The position numbers and the translations under genes are program-made. 64,000 nt of DNA from Symbiodinium natans (Eukaryota; Sar; Dinophyceae; Suessiales; Symbiodiniaceae). The stretch covers positions 1 through 64,000 of the forward strand of contig CAJNDS010002488.1 in assembly GCA_905221605.1 (NCBI GenBank). The letters run 5' to 3'. This document shows, in pieces, positions 33,685 to 45,178 of this stretch (the first letter of the stretch is position 1; each line of letters opens with the position of its first letter). A model generated the notes under the pieces. It did no database searches, was not told the origin of the DNA, and was given only the letters and a program-made list of their open reading frames with translations.

Positions 33685-33750
33685 TTAGGGTTTAGGGTTT
33701 AGGGTTTAGGGTTTAGGGTGCAGGGTTTAGGGTTTAGGGCTTAGGGTTTG
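33685..33750 (+). repeat. TTTAGGG array
   Basis: Nine units with one GCAGGG variant. Confidence 0.85.
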
Positions 33751-34429
33751 CCCCATTACCACTCAAAGGGATGAAGACTCGTACCCCTAAGGTTGTACCC
33801 CTTAAGGTTCCCCTAATATACTCCTATTCTGGCCCTGATATTCCCTTAGAGGATCTTCAAAACGGGTCCCCCAACCCAAGGGTACAATCTTGGGGGTCCA
33901 AGGGAAAATCCTATGATTATCTTCCACAGGATTCAAGCTGGCAAGCCTCAACAAGGCTCCTAAGTTGGGGAAGAGAGCCCACCATGTGTTGATGAAAGCA
34001 TGCCTGGCGCGTGACAGACAGCTGCACTTTGGACCCTAAGCACCCTAGTTCTTAAACCCCAAGCGCCCACTCGGATTCCGCAAGCACAACAGTTGCCAGT
34101 CGCATACGTTTGGGCTTTAGCGGTTGTGGGTCTAGGGCGTACACGAAAAAGAGCCCCAACCCGAAGCCCTAAACCATCCTAAAACCCTAAAGCCATCCTA
34201 AACCCTAAACCCTAAACCCAGGACCCTAAACCCTAAATTAGATTAGTAGCAAGCCAGGGCCTTGTTCTCGCAAAATCCCCGCGTTTTTCGGGCCCGGGTT
34301 TTCGGATACAGGGATATTGGGCAACCCTAAACCCCATAAGCCCTAAGCCCTGTAAGCCCTGAGCCCTCTAAGCACTTTCAGCCCCAAGAGCCCCAAGAGC
34401 CCTAAGCCCTAAGCCCTAAGACCTAAAAC

Positions 34430-34650
34430 CTAAGACCTAAACCCTAAACCCTAAACCCTAAACCCTAAACCCTAAGTCTAAACCCTCCCTAAACCCCTAA
34501 ACGCCTGGACCCCGAAACCCCCCCAAACCCTAGCTAAAGGGATTTGGGGGCTTGGCTTCGGGTTTCGGGTTTCGGGTTTAGGGTTTCGGGTTTAGGGTTA
34601 AGGCTTAGGGTTTAGGGTTCAGGGTTTAGGGTTTAGGGTTTAGGGCCCTG
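34430..34650. repeat. Head-to-head CCCTAAA / TTTAGGG tracts
   Basis: CCCTAAA units (34438-34500) are followed by TTTAGGG, TTCGGG and TTTCGGG units (34555-34645), an inverted arrangement with about 55 bp between. Confidence 0.8.
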
Positions 34651-34667
34651 AACTCCTAAACCTAGCT

Positions 34668-34722
34668 CTCTGAGGCCGGCTCTCGGCCCACTGCTGCTGC
34701 AGCTTCAGCGTGTCCTGTTTTG
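34668..34722 (-). CDS. Micro-exon candidate
   Basis: KQDTLKLQQQWAESRPQR, a charged helical stretch between telomere-like tracts. Confidence 0.35.
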
Positions 34723-35323
34723 GGGTTTGGTGGTTGAGGGTCCTTATCCCATCGTCAAGCAGCTCTGCCCTGAACCCTCCATGTGCTAAGCACCCACCCA
34801 CCCTAAACCCTAAACCCTAAACCCGAAACCCCGAACCCTGCACCCTATGGTAGCTGAAGAAAGCGCTTCCATTCAGGGTTTCGGGTTTCGGGTCTGAGAT
34901 ATAGGGTCGCACGGCGCGATTCTGCAGGATTCGTGCTGCTGTGTGCCCCTCATGGCAGCACTTGATGGCTGGGAATTGTGAAGCCCTCCCCCAGCTTGAC
35001 TTGGCCCGACAATTAAATTACCAGGCACCACCCCTGGCACAAGACTACCACTTCGTATGAGGGTGTCACAAAACTTGAAGAGACGCGGGCCAAGATGACA
35101 GTTGCCCTCAGGAGAAGAAGCTCACCCAGAGAGTGCCCCGTCCCAGCTCTTTGAGAAAACAGAATGGCGGTACTGTGCAGCACATGGCCGTAAAGCCAAA
35201 AGAGCAAAGGTTCTGCAGCACGCAACACCTGGTTCGTACCTCAGGAGGCGTGCTCCACCGAACGACCTTGCCAGCGGACGTAAGCTGGAGTTGCACGCTT
35301 TCGTCACGCCTTGTAGCAGTGAG

Positions 35324-38300
35324 CTAGGCCCATCGTTTGGCGCAATCAGTGCCCAGAGCTGCACGACGGCGGAGCACCGCCCTGCCCCGATGGCTGCGTG
35401 CAGCCACGCAGAGCTCCTGCAGAAGTTGGCTGTGGAGGAGGGCCGCTTGAGACCCTTCGCGTGCCGCGGCTGCCCGGGCAATATTCCACAGCACCCGGCT
35501 AGCTCCCGGCTCCCATGTGCCTGTGCTTTCGAGGACCATGGGTTGGAACTTTACCCCTTGAGCAGCGCATATCTGAGCGGTGTCGAGGTGGGACTCCTTC
35601 GTACGGGCATAAGCAGCTGCCGCCGCCCCGGCGTGTCTACCAGCCTCGGTCAGGGTCTCCATCCGCTGGCATGCGGTAACAGCAACATCAAGCGCAGTTG
35701 GAGATCCCTGAAACGATGGGAGATAGACATCAGCGGGGCGGCGGCGCTCCAGTCCCACCTCGCCGGGACGCTGTGGGAGTAAGAGACCAGGTCTTTCACG
35801 TTCAGGCTGTAGCCCGGCCCGATCAGCCCAAGAGCATAGTAGGTTGCGAACTGCATTGTGTCGTTGGGTGCGTTCACCACCCGCAATGCAGACACCAGCG
35901 TGCAACGAGTGACAGTCCATAATTCCGTCACACTCTGGGCACCACATGTCTTCTGCAGCCTCTGGCACGAGGAGGCGGTGTCTCAACTCCGCCACGAACA
36001 CGGCGGGGTCCATGCGCCGGAGCAAGTGGGGGACGGCGGCCAGGAAAGCCCGTGCGCCAGCTTCAGCCTCCGAGATAAGCACAGCCCTGGCCCAGGGCAG
36101 CGCTCCAGCAAGCTGCCTGTTCCAGGCTGCAGCATCGGCCTTGGCAGTGAGCTGCTTTTGGCGGCTGCTAAGCGCGGCCGACATGGGCACGCATTCGTCC
36201 TCAGCCATCTGGGAGCTGCAAGGCGTGTTCAGCGGACGGCTGTGGCACCGCGGCAACCTCGAAAGAGGGGTCCAAGTCAGCACACGCCAAGATACTGCCA
36301 CCAAGAGAAGCCAGGTAAGCCGCCGGCGCATCCCGTGCAGCTGACCGCAAAGCAAGGCCGCGCTGGGTTTGCCGGACCTGCTCCGCGGTAAGGCGCAAGC
36401 CAGTGAGGCTGCTGAAGCAACCCTGCACAAGAGCGTCGAACTCCTCGAGCGCAGACAGCTGGGCCTTTGGTGGCGTACAGCGCATGCCATGCACCAAGCG
36501 AGCGTGGCCGGCACAGGCACGCAGCAACCTGAGGCCTACCTGGGGGTCCTCCAGCCCGGAAATGGCATCCAGGAGCGGCACGGCAGCCTGGCAGCGAGCG
36601 TGGGTGTGGGCTGCGGTGTAGTCGTCGTCCCCAACTGCCGCACCCAAAAGCTCAAAGTTGCGAGCGACCCGCCCCTCCCCCGAAGCCCCGAAAAGAATTT
36701 CCCGGGGAAGGTGCGCAGTCAGGCTGTCCGCTGTAGTAGCCCCCACAGCCACTGCTTCGCACTTGCGCAGGTTAAGGCGCAGGCCAACTTCCGCGGCCCT
36801 CTGCTGAACATGGCGCAGCGCTTGCCCGACTGCGGCAGGCGTGCCCGCAATCACCCCGTCATCCAGGTAGAAGACCGCCAAGTCGAGTGGCCCAGCTTTA
36901 AGCTCTCGACCCAAGCTCTGCAGCACACACGCGAAAAGGAGGGGGCCAAGCGGATCACCCTGCTGCACTCCCGCTGCCGACTGCACACCAAAGGCACCAA
37001 AGAGCAGGTGAGAGGGCTGTCTGTAACACCAGTGAACCCAGCGAGCCAGGTGTGGGAAGTGCTCAGTGACAGCAGTCAGCACCGCATCACGGGAGATGGT
37101 ATTGAAAGCATTCTCAAAGTCCAGCTTGACCAGAACCCGGTCAGTGGCCTTGGCTTGGCGAGCACAGTATGAGCGCACCGCATGCACCGCCACCTCGACA
37201 CCAGAGGGCACGGCCACGCCCAGCTGCACAGGCCAGAAGAATGCTTTGGCATCCTCTCGCACGCTTTCAGCAAGGCACTTGCCTGTTAACCGCCGCAGGA
37301 CTTCCCCGATGGCAATGGGTCGGACACCCCCCTTCGGCTTCGGAACTGCGACCAAGGCAGCACCAGCAAGGTAGGGGGCAACGCTGTTGCACGCTGCTCC
37401 CTGCGCAAGGAGGTTGACCACATCCGTGAGGTGGCGCAGAAATCCATCATGGACAACGCCAGGGGCAGAAGCGTCCAAGAGGTGCTGGGCTCGCAGACCC
37501 GACGGTCCGGGGGCAGTGCCGGCAGGAAAGGCACGCAGCGCCCTAGCCACCGCATCAGCATCAATGTCCAGGGATGCAGGTAAGTCCCGTTCCGACCTAG
37601 CCCGCGGAGCAGGATGAGAAGGGTGAAGCATGCGAAGCTCCTCAGCTGTGGCAGCAGTTTCCGGGCTAAGCCCCTTGGACAGAAGAGCCGCGCAAGCCTT
37701 GCCATCACATCCTTCCCGCGTCAGAGCAGTCGCAAGGCGTCGCCGTTCCTCATCGCTGGGCGCGGCCCTGCCACCACGCCGGGCTGGCATGTGGCGGGAC
37801 TCCCAGAGAAACTGACGCTCGCCTTCCAACCAGCGCTGGGCACGATCACGGGTGTAAGCGCCTGCTGCTTTGCGGTGTTTGCGGCCACCCCGTGGTGGGG
37901 GGCACAGGACGCACTGTGGAAGCAGAAACAGCTGGCGCCAGGCATGCTCGGTGTTGCTGTGCGCCACTGCGGCCAAAGCACGCGACAAAGCCTGGCTCCA
38001 AGCATGCCTTGCAGCGGCAGGAACGTGGCGCAGGGTGGTGGTGCGCGAGGCCAAGAGGTCAGCAAAGGACGGGCCGCTCCAGATGCCCGCTGGCGCAGCT
38101 CCGGCAGAACCAGCGGCAGGCCCTGAAGCCTCACGCGCGGCAGGCCTGCAAGTCGGGTGCACACCGTGGCGAGTAGAGACACTGAGCCCGCAGACACTGC
38201 AGCGTTGGCGGTTGTGGGCCTGCAGCCATTCTGCTGGGACCTCCCCTGCCAGAGCACCACCCAGGTGAGCGTCAATGTGTGACCGGATGGTTTCCTTGCT

Positions 38301-38621
38301 GGTCCAGCCAGCTGTCCGAGTGGGATCAGAACACGGGCAACCTATGACAGGGCAGAACAGTCTTTGTCGCACGCCCGAGGCCTCCACAACCATGTCGTCC
38401 GAGGGCGTAGGTCCATCCATTGGCCGAGCCTGGCAGGGAGGCCTTCGAGGTGAACGGGGCGAGGAGCTCCTTTGGCGCCTACCAGGAGTCCCTGGGCCAG
38501 GATGGGCAGCTTCGCCCACTCGAATGCCCAATAAACCACACACGTGGGAGATGAGCCGCGCCACTTGCCAGCTCTGGTTGCATCCCTGGACCCAACGCGG
38601 CTGATGTCGATGCAGTTCCAC
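35324..38621 (-). pseudogene. R2-like non-LTR retrotransposon, nearly complete, one frameshift
   Basis: Two overlapping frames: 36201-38621 (upstream half) and 35324-36520 (downstream half, one frame on). Upstream half: GEAAHPGPG near residue 37, two N-terminal zinc fingers (C90, C95/C97, H115, H119; C141, C144, H152/H155, C158), then a reverse transcriptase with VRPIAIGEVLRRL (about 433-445), motif A KLDFENAFNTI (D501), motif B QGDPLGPLLF (554-563) and motif C YLDD (585-588). Downstream half: CCHC knuckle (C194, C197, H208, C211), RPAD (261-264), LDVAV (D278, 13 residues after the first Asp, as in R2 endonucleases), K308 and FQPMVLESTG. This order is that of R2-clade elements, which insert by target-primed reverse transcription. 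The shift falls near 36200-36235, between the end of the reverse transcriptase thumb and the endonuclease linker. The first frame opens at GTG, and a second frame with an Arg-rich helix lies just upstream (to about 38845), so the true 5' start is unclear. The shift suggests a dead copy, though frameshifting at that site cannot be excluded. Confidence 0.85.
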
Positions 38622-38939
38622 TCGCGTTCTGGCTGCACGTGGGTGTTCCAGGCCAGGTTGAGTAGGCGAGTGAGCTCCCTCCTGCGAGTGCGCCCCATAG
38701 AGGCCAGCGGAGACTCCGGAGGCGTGGCGTCAGGACAACACGGCAGTGGCCCGAGGCACAGACATGACAGGGTACTCTTCAACAACATCAGGCAGCCCAC
38801 ATAGCCCCAAGCCAGAACTCGCCCCCCTCCGGAAGACGGCGCCATGGCTCAGTGGCCCGAGGCACCCTAGGCCTTCTTGTTTGACGTTATCCCAGAACAA
38901 AAAAACGGCAAGAGAGCACAAAAAGAGACAAACCCTCAA

Positions 38940-39200
38940 CCCCTAAACCCTAAGCCCTAAACCCTAAACCCTCAACCCCAAGCCCTAAACCCTAAACGCG
39001 AACCCCCTTTATCCCCAAAGCGGCCTGCTGCAGCTGCTGGATTTGGATCTGTGCCTGAATTGGGTTCACCTGAGATCGCCCCCAAACCCTGAACCCTTAC
39101 ACCCTGAACCCTCAACCCTAAACCCCAAACCCTAAACCCCAAACCCTAAACCCCAAACCCTAAACCCATAAATTCTAAAGCCTGAACCCTAAACCCTAAA
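38940..39200 (-). repeat. CCCTAAA / CCCCAAA array with embedded micro-exon
   Basis: CCCTAAACCC units abut the 5' side of the R2-like element (from 38937) and continue past 39200, interrupted by the exon candidate at 39000-39071. Confidence 0.8.
39000..39071 (-). CDS. Micro-exon candidate, Gln-rich helix
   Basis: Acceptor CTCAG|GTG; reads VNPIQAQIQIQQLQQAALGI. Flanked on both sides by CCCTAAA tracts. Confidence 0.45.
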
Positions 39201-39719
39201 CCCTATTGTTTACATGTTTTCAAGGCTTTGGGCTGTTAAGCCCTGTCTGCTCTTCGGGTACTCTGCAGCCAGGGTACCGATTCGAGTCTTTCATGCGAGA
39301 CATCCCAACCGCCCAAACCCTACACCCTACACGCTACACCCTGGTTTGGGGTTTGAGGTTTAGGGTTTAGGGTAAATCCTAAACCGCGGATGGCTGTTGG
39401 AAAGCTCTCTAGATGTTGGTTCCTCATTCGGAACTGTAAGCAGAAGGCTCTGTATTACAATAGGTACTGTAGCCTCCAAAAAAGAAGGGTTTAGGGTTTA
39501 GGGTTCATGGTTTAGGGTTTCGAAACTTAGCCAATGCGTGTTTAGGGGTTGGGGGCCTTCGAGTGTTTGGAGGGGGGTTTGGGGCTGTAGGGGATCAAGC
39601 AGGCTCAGAGTCTTAGGGGGACTTCTTTAAGCCAGAGGGTTCAGGGTTTGGGGTTTAGGTTTTTCTCTGAATTTTAGGGTTTAGGGTTCAGGGTGCGTCA
39701 ACTTCGGGTCCGCCCCTAA

Positions 39720-39824
39720 TCTCGCGGAGCCACGAAAACGAGCTGTTGCACTTGGGCTTGTTTCTGCTGCAGCTGCTGCTGCTGAAACTGCAGCCTCGTC
39801 TCCTTGGACAGCATGGAACCCCCC
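39720..39824 (-). CDS. Exon candidate, Gln-rich coiled coil with ATG
   Basis: ATG at about 39822; reads MLSKETRLQFQQQQLQQKQA then QVQQLVFVAP and a stop. Similar composition to 39000-39071, so probably the same minus-strand gene. Telomere-like tracts lie on both sides. Confidence 0.5.
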
Positions 39825-40017
39825 AAGTTTGGGGTTTAGGGTTTAGGGGTTAGGGTTTGGGGTTTAGAGTCTGGGGGTTCGGGTTTGGGGTTTAGGGTTT
39901 CCCGTTTAGGGTTTAGGGTTTCCCGTTTAGGGCTTAGGGTTGAGGGATACTGGGATCTTGGCCCCGAATCCCTAGCCACAACCCTACCACGCTGAACTCA
40001 AAAGCACGAAAGACTAA

Positions 40018-40148
40018 CCCAAAGAGCCCCATGCTCCTTGTAAGTAAGAAATATACCTTAGGAAAGGATCCCTTTATAATTTAAGGCCCCATGCCCCCCT
40101 TCTAATTAGGAAATATACCTTAGGAAAGGATCCCTTTACAATTTAAGG
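40018..40148 (+). repeat. 62-bp direct duplication
   Basis: GAAATATACCTTAGGAAAGG then ATCCCTTTAYAATTTAAGG occurs at about 40047 and 40110. No terminal inverted repeat seen. Confidence 0.8.
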
Positions 40149-40228
40149 AATCTACTTGAATCAAGGGGTATTGAGCTTTCTGGGAACTGAGGCATCAGGC
40201 GCATGGCTTTAGGCTTCTTCTGGGGTAT

Positions 40229-40312
40229 GGCAGGTAAACCCTAAACCCTAAACCCTAAACCCTAAACCCTAAACCCTAAACCCTAAACCCTAAACCCTAA
40301 ACCCTAAACCCC
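40229..40312 (-). repeat. CCCTAAA array, perfect
   Basis: Twelve perfect CCCTAAA units. Confidence 0.95.
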
Positions 40313-40744
40313 TCGTGGCGGCTCCAACCTTGCAGAAAGTCGCGGCAAGCCCTTGAGCCCTGAACAATGAATGCTGGAGGAGCTAGGGTTTAGGGTTTTT
40401 TCGGGTTTAGGATGTAGCACCTAGGGTTTAGGGTTTAGCTGAATAGCCCCTACCTGAAGGATCTAACGTATGTTGTTTTGGGGTTAATTATGAGGGTTTC
40501 TAGTAAGGTTTAGGGCTTAGGGTTCAGGGTTCAAGGTTTGGGGTTTAGGGTGTAGGTTAAGAAAATTTCTACACATCTCCCAAGGGCCTGCCTGATAACA
40601 AAAGCACCCTGGACCAGGTCCTAGTAGTATACCACCCCCGGGAAGGGTACGACGTAGGGTTTAGGGTTTAGGGTTTAGGGTTTAGGGTTAGGGTTAGGGT
40701 TTAGCGTTTAGGGCTTAGGGTTCAGGAATCAGGGCCTTAGGAGC

Positions 40745-41004
40745 CTTTAGGTAGATCAGGCCCCCAAGTGCCTGAAAACTGCCACTTCTCAGCCAGCTTC
40801 TGGTTTTGGTTGGCTGCTTTACCTGGAGGTTCATACTTACCAGTATCCATGAACCGCGGAGAAAGGTTGAAAGCGCCATGTTTAGGGTTGAGGGTTTATA
40901 GGGTCTAGGTTCTAGGGTTTAGGGTTTAGGGTTTAGGACCACCTCCTAAGTGCGCAGACGAGGCTCGAGAATTCTCAGCCTCAGTCATCAGCTGCTTCCA
41001 TTTT
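40745..41004 (-). CDS. Two exon candidates (40945-41004 and 40745-40878)
   Basis: Upstream: WKQLMTEAENSRASSAHL. Downstream: GAFNLSPRFMDTGKYEPPGK then AANQNQKLAEKWQFSGTW and a stop. They are separated by a short TTTAGGG tract (40880-40936). Normal-complexity composition makes the second one of the better exons in 39-46 kb. Function unknown. Confidence 0.5.
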
Positions 41005-41210
41005 TGGGGTAACTTTGGTTGATGCATTTAGTACCCTAAACTCTAAACCTAAACCCTAAACCCTACTAGGGTTTTGTCGGGTTTAGGGTTACAGTCGGGC
41101 CTGATATGCGGGGCGATTGAACCAGACAGTTGGTATTCTGGGTATTCTGGCATTTACGCTCAGAGGGGGTTGTGATGTTCCACCCTCTTTAGTGCGCGTG
41201 CTTCTCCCCC

Positions 41211-41265
<55 letters not shown>
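41211..41265 (+). repeat. Poly(C) tract, about 54 bp
   Basis: Uninterrupted C run ending in CTCCCCC. The longest homopolymer in the window; length in the assembly may be unreliable. Confidence 0.95.
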
Positions 41266-41268
<3 letters not shown>

Positions 41269-41659
41269 CCCAACCCCTGAACAGTTGATCCTCTTTCAGA
41301 CGGTCGGTCGTGGGAGTGTATGCGATTTTGAAAGGGATGAGGCTATGTGAATTTAAAGGGACAGCGAGTCCCCGCAATCTTGTTTTAAAGGCACGCCGCA
41401 CGAAACCTTCTTCAGACACCCGGAAGACTCGATTTTATTCACCTGAATAGCCCGGCAAAGTTGACTTTTTTTTCAGGAGGCCCCTACTAAAGAGGGTGCA
41501 ACATTAAAGGCTGGATAACATTGAAACCCTAAACCCTAACTATTCAGGCGCCGGTATTGGCCAAATGAACCCTGAGCGCGCAACGAAGGACACCATTATG
41601 ATGAAAGTTGGCACAAGTGAAGTCGTCAAGGTGGCTAAGAATATGGAGCGAATCAAACG

Positions 41660-41782
41660 ACTTAGGGCTTAGGCTTTAGGCTTTAGGCTTTAGGCTTTAG
41701 GCTTTAGGCTTTAGGCTTTAGGCTTTAGGCTTTAGGCTTTAGGCTTTAGGCTTTAGGCTTTAGGCTTTAGGCTTTAGGCTTT
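41660..41782 (+). repeat. Homogeneous TTTAGGC array
   Basis: About 17 consecutive perfect TTTAGGC units, a one-base variant of TTTAGGG, with no standard unit mixed in. Confidence 0.95.
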
Positions 41783-42021
41783 AATAACTAAATAGTGCAG
41801 AGTGGCAAAACTAGACAAACAGTTCATGTTCATGCACGCTCACTGCTCTGACTTCCTTCAAGCACGCCAGGTCCGAACAAACCCCCTGTACACAACGTCT
41901 GCAAAGGTTTGGATCAATCCTGAACCCCAAATCCTAAAGCCTAATTCGCACACCCTGAACCCTAACCCCCTCCAAACCAATCAGGGTAAACCAGGGTTTC
42001 GGGTTTCGGGTTTAGGGTTGA

Positions 42022-42131
42022 GGGTTCCTCTACAGCACGAGGGGCTTTTGGAGCTGCTCCGGGGACGGCTGCGGCGCTCGTGGCGGCTGCAACGCCGCGA
42101 ACGACCTCTGCTTCCCACTGCTCGGGGGTGA
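42022..42131 (-). CDS. Exon candidate, Ala-rich with charged N-terminal helix
   Basis: LTPEQWEAEVVRGVAAATSA then AAVPGAAPKAPRAVEEP. A related sequence (VVPDPAAATSAAAAPCTAV) lies at 42835-42895, so the exon seems duplicated. The 300-bp TTTAGGG array starts right next to it. Confidence 0.5.
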
Positions 42132-42134
42132 GAA

Positions 42135-42446
42135 AGTTTGAGTTTAGGGTTTAGGGTTTAGGGTTTAGGGTTTAGGGTTTAGGGTTTAGGGTTTAGGGTT
42201 TAGGGTTTAGGGTTTAGGGTTTAGGGTTTAGGGTTTAGGGTTTAGGGTTTAGGGTTTAGGGTTTAGGGTTTAGGGTTTAGGGTTTTGGGTGGGTTTAGGG
42301 GTTAGGGTTTAGGGTTTAGGGTTTAGGGTTTAGGGTTTAGGGTTTAGGGTTTAGGGTTTAGGGTTTAGGGTTTAGGGTTTAGGGTTTAGGGTTTAGGGTT
42401 TAGGGTTTAGGGTTTAGGGTTTAGGGTTTAGCGTTTAGGGTTTAGG
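42135..42446 (+). repeat. Longest TTTAGGG array in the window
   Basis: About 43 units, almost perfect, broken once near 42283 (GGGTTTTGGGTGGG). Flanked by exon candidate 42022-42131, so it is interstitial and not a chromosome end. Confidence 0.95.
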
Positions 42447-42687
42447 CCTTATGGTTTCGGGACCCGAAATTCGGGTTTAGGTTTACTTAGAGAGGGGGAA
42501 GGGTGTTGAAGCGACCTTTCCTGGCCAGGTTTGAGGGATTTACGCGCGTAGGAACACCTACTATCTCACATTCACTTCAGAGGATTCGAAAGTTGATTGG
42601 GGGCGCGGAGGATAGACGGAGGAGTTGCCCACAACCGGGTTGTGGCCTTTCCCTCTGGGATACTGTTTATATCACCACTGCCGAGGC

Positions 42688-42787
42688 TTAGTTGTCCAGT
42701 AACCTGGGGGAATTTAAGGCTAACCTTTGGGATTCTAAGGGATTCTACTACCCCAAAAAGGTTAAAGGTTACCTACTCTACTACTAG
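42688..42787. mobile_element. TIR element with subterminal GTAACC
   Basis: GTTGTCCAGTAACCTGGGGG at the left and AAAGGTTACCTACTCTACTA at the right form an imperfect inverted repeat. Shares CAGTAACC and the Pu-rich GGGGTAG core with 46806-46917. No clear target duplication. Confidence 0.45.
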
Positions 42788-43114
42788 GAAGGATATCGGG
42801 GTCGGAGGACGGGCGGAGGGTTGAGGATCTCGTGGTTAACTGCGGTGCAGGGGGCGGCTGCGGCGCTTGTGGCTGCTGCAGGGTCGGGAACGACCTGAGT
42901 TCTTCTGTTAAGGGACTGTTGGTTGAGACCCTTTGGGTTAGATTTGGGCAATTTTAGGGCAAAGGACGAGCTAGGAACTGCATAAGGTCAATGCTGCAAA
43001 ACGCAAAGAGCTCGCTGGGGTTTAAGACACACTCATCGGGAACTCTGAACTAACAAATCTTAGGGTTTAGGGTTTAGGGTTTAGGGTTTAGCGTTAGCCC
43101 CACACCCTAAACCC

Positions 43115-43178
43115 CAGTGAGCTGCGCCAGAAGTTGCTTCACGTGCCCAAGCCCTCCCTGACCCCTCAGTCCTTCGGG
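43115..43178 (-). CDS. Micro-exon candidate
   Basis: EGLGHVKQLLAQLTG after a GGTCAG acceptor. Helical, normal complexity; weak because short. Confidence 0.35.
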
Positions 43179-43751
43179 TTGTTTACTGTTTGTTTAGGGT
43201 TTGCGGTTTTCGGGTTTCTGGGGCTTAGTTATTAGAAACACGAAGCCCTAAACCTTACACCTAATGTTTAGGGTTTCGGGGACTTAGGACTTCGGGTTTT
43301 TGGGCTCAGGGTTTGGGGCTCGGGGTCAGCAAAACAGGACCTGGGTCTGGAGATGTGCAGGGGCGTAAGTTTGAAGGGGGTTTGGGTTTAGGTCAGTAGG
43401 ATTTATAAGGTTTAGGGTTTAGGGCTCCGAGTTTAGGGCTTAGGGCTGAAACTTAAACCTCTACCCCCGCTCCATGGAGGTGCTTCGGCTAGAATGTGGA
43501 GATGCCCAGGGTTCAGGGTTTAGGGTTGCCCTAAACCCTAAACCCTAAACCCCAAACCCCAACCCCTAAACCCTAAACCCCAAACCCCCAAACCCCAAAC
43601 CCCAAACCCTCCCCAAATTCGACTCCGAGGTGCGGTGGCCATTCACTTTGAGGAGGTGTCGCCAGGGGGGGGCGCGCGAGCCTGGGTTTAGGGTTTAGGG
43701 TTTAGGGTTTAGGGTGTGTGGTTTAGGGCTTGGGGCTTCGGGTTTAGGGGT

Positions 43752-43884
43752 TCAGGGATTTCAAGCCATCTTGCAACAATTGCTTGGCTTCTTGGTGTTG
43801 AGGGTTTGGCTGCAGAGGAACTCCCAAGCCTCTCTGAACAAAATATTCGCGAATGAGAGCTTCCGAACAGCAATCAGGGAACTA
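43752..43884 (-). CDS. Exon candidate, one of the best in 39-46 kb
   Basis: SEALIREYFVQRGLGVPLQP then NPQHQEAKQLLQDGLKSL. Aromatic, charged and helical composition in one frame; the alternatives contain stops. A further candidate (ATPPQSEWPPHLGVE) lies at 43612-43670. TTTAGGG tracts flank both. Confidence 0.5.
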
Positions 43885-44287
43885 TGACATATAGGATTCA
43901 GGGCTTAGGGTCTAATTAGGGTTTAGGGTTTCGAACTCCACCACGCAAGACCATGCGTCGGAGGACAAGGAGCCTCCAAGGCAACAGATGAAATCCAACA
44001 AGCAATCCAACAAGCACCGCGAGCCCATCCGAAACTCTACGCCCCAAAGGGTTCAGAGCTTAGGGGTTTTTAAGGGTTTGGGGTTTAGAGCTTAGGGTTT
44101 AGGGTTCAGAGCTTAGGGTAACCCTTAAATCCAGCGAACATCGTCTCACCGGTTGAGCGCCGCTGGGGAGTTTTTCGAGATCCCAGAAGGACGAGCAAAG
44201 CGTCAGACTTAACACGACTTAAAACTCTAAGCGCTTTAGACCCCGACACCTAAAGAGTAAACTCCAAACCCTACACCCTACGAGTAC

Positions 44288-44478
44288 ACCCCAAACCCTG
44301 AGCCCTAAACCCTAAACCCTAAACCCTAAACCCTAAACCCTAAACCCTAAACCCTAAACCCTAAACCCTAAACCCCTAAAGCCTAAACCTTGCAAGCCCC
44401 AGCCCTGCATCAGAGGAGGCGGCACTGGCATAGGGCTCCTAGCAGTCCCGGGGTGCTCGATCTGCATCGGATGGCGGG
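44288..44478 (-). CDS. Exon candidate (44390-44478) beside a CCCTAAA array
   Basis: HPMQIEHPGTARSPMPVPPP then LMQG. The array 44290-44380 (about 13 perfect CCCTAAA units) begins right after it on the minus sense. Confidence 0.4.
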
Positions 44479-45077
44479 TTTAGGGTTTTAGGTTTTAGGG
44501 TTTAGGGTTTAGGGTTTACGGTTTAGGGTTTAGGGTTTAGGGTTTAGGGTTTAAGGTTTAGAGGGGGGGTCAGGGGCTTCGGGGTTTCACGGTGAGGGGC
44601 TTATGCTCGCCTGGACACACCAGCTCATGCAAATGAACTGCCTAGACCCACCTAAGATGGCGTTCATTCGAATCCTGTATCTGTTGACCCTGCTACCCCA
44701 AGTTATGAACCCTTTGTATGGTGCGTCTGCTGCTGCTCGTTCAGGGGTTTGAGGTTTCGGGCGTTGAACCCCAAACCCTCAACCCTAAACCATAAACCCT
44801 AAACCCTAAACCCTAGCCTTTTGCCGCGAGGTTTTAGTGGCTTATCTGTAGTTTGAACTTTTCACAGACACAGCGGCCGTACAAGCAAAGGCCAAGCCAG
44901 ACATCTACTGCCAAGGCAATTAAAGCCTAAACCTAAGCCCTAAACCCTACACCCTGAATCCTAAACCCTAAACGGACTTGTGCTTTAAACCCTTCGAAAA
45001 TGATCTATGAATAGGTTCCCTCATAAGGATAGAAGGACAATCAAAAACTATCCCAAAGCACCACCCAGTAACCCCTG

Positions 45078-45178
45078 AACCTCAAACCCTAAACCCTAAA
45101 CCCTAAACCCTAAACCCTAAACCCTAAACCCTAAACCCTAAACCCTAAACCCTAAACCCTAAACCCTAAACCCTAAAC
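45078..45178 (-). repeat. CCCTAAA array, perfect
   Basis: About 14 perfect CCCTAAA units; a TTTAGGG tract of eight units follows at 45242-45300 in the opposite orientation. Confidence 0.95.

Noticed and set aside
35102-38604. Plus-strand frames opposite the retrotransposon
   Set aside because: High-GC shadows without motifs; the minus strand carries the catalytic motifs.
42135-42446. A true chromosome end
   Set aside because: Coding-like sequence and further arrays continue on both sides and orientation changes many times across the window.
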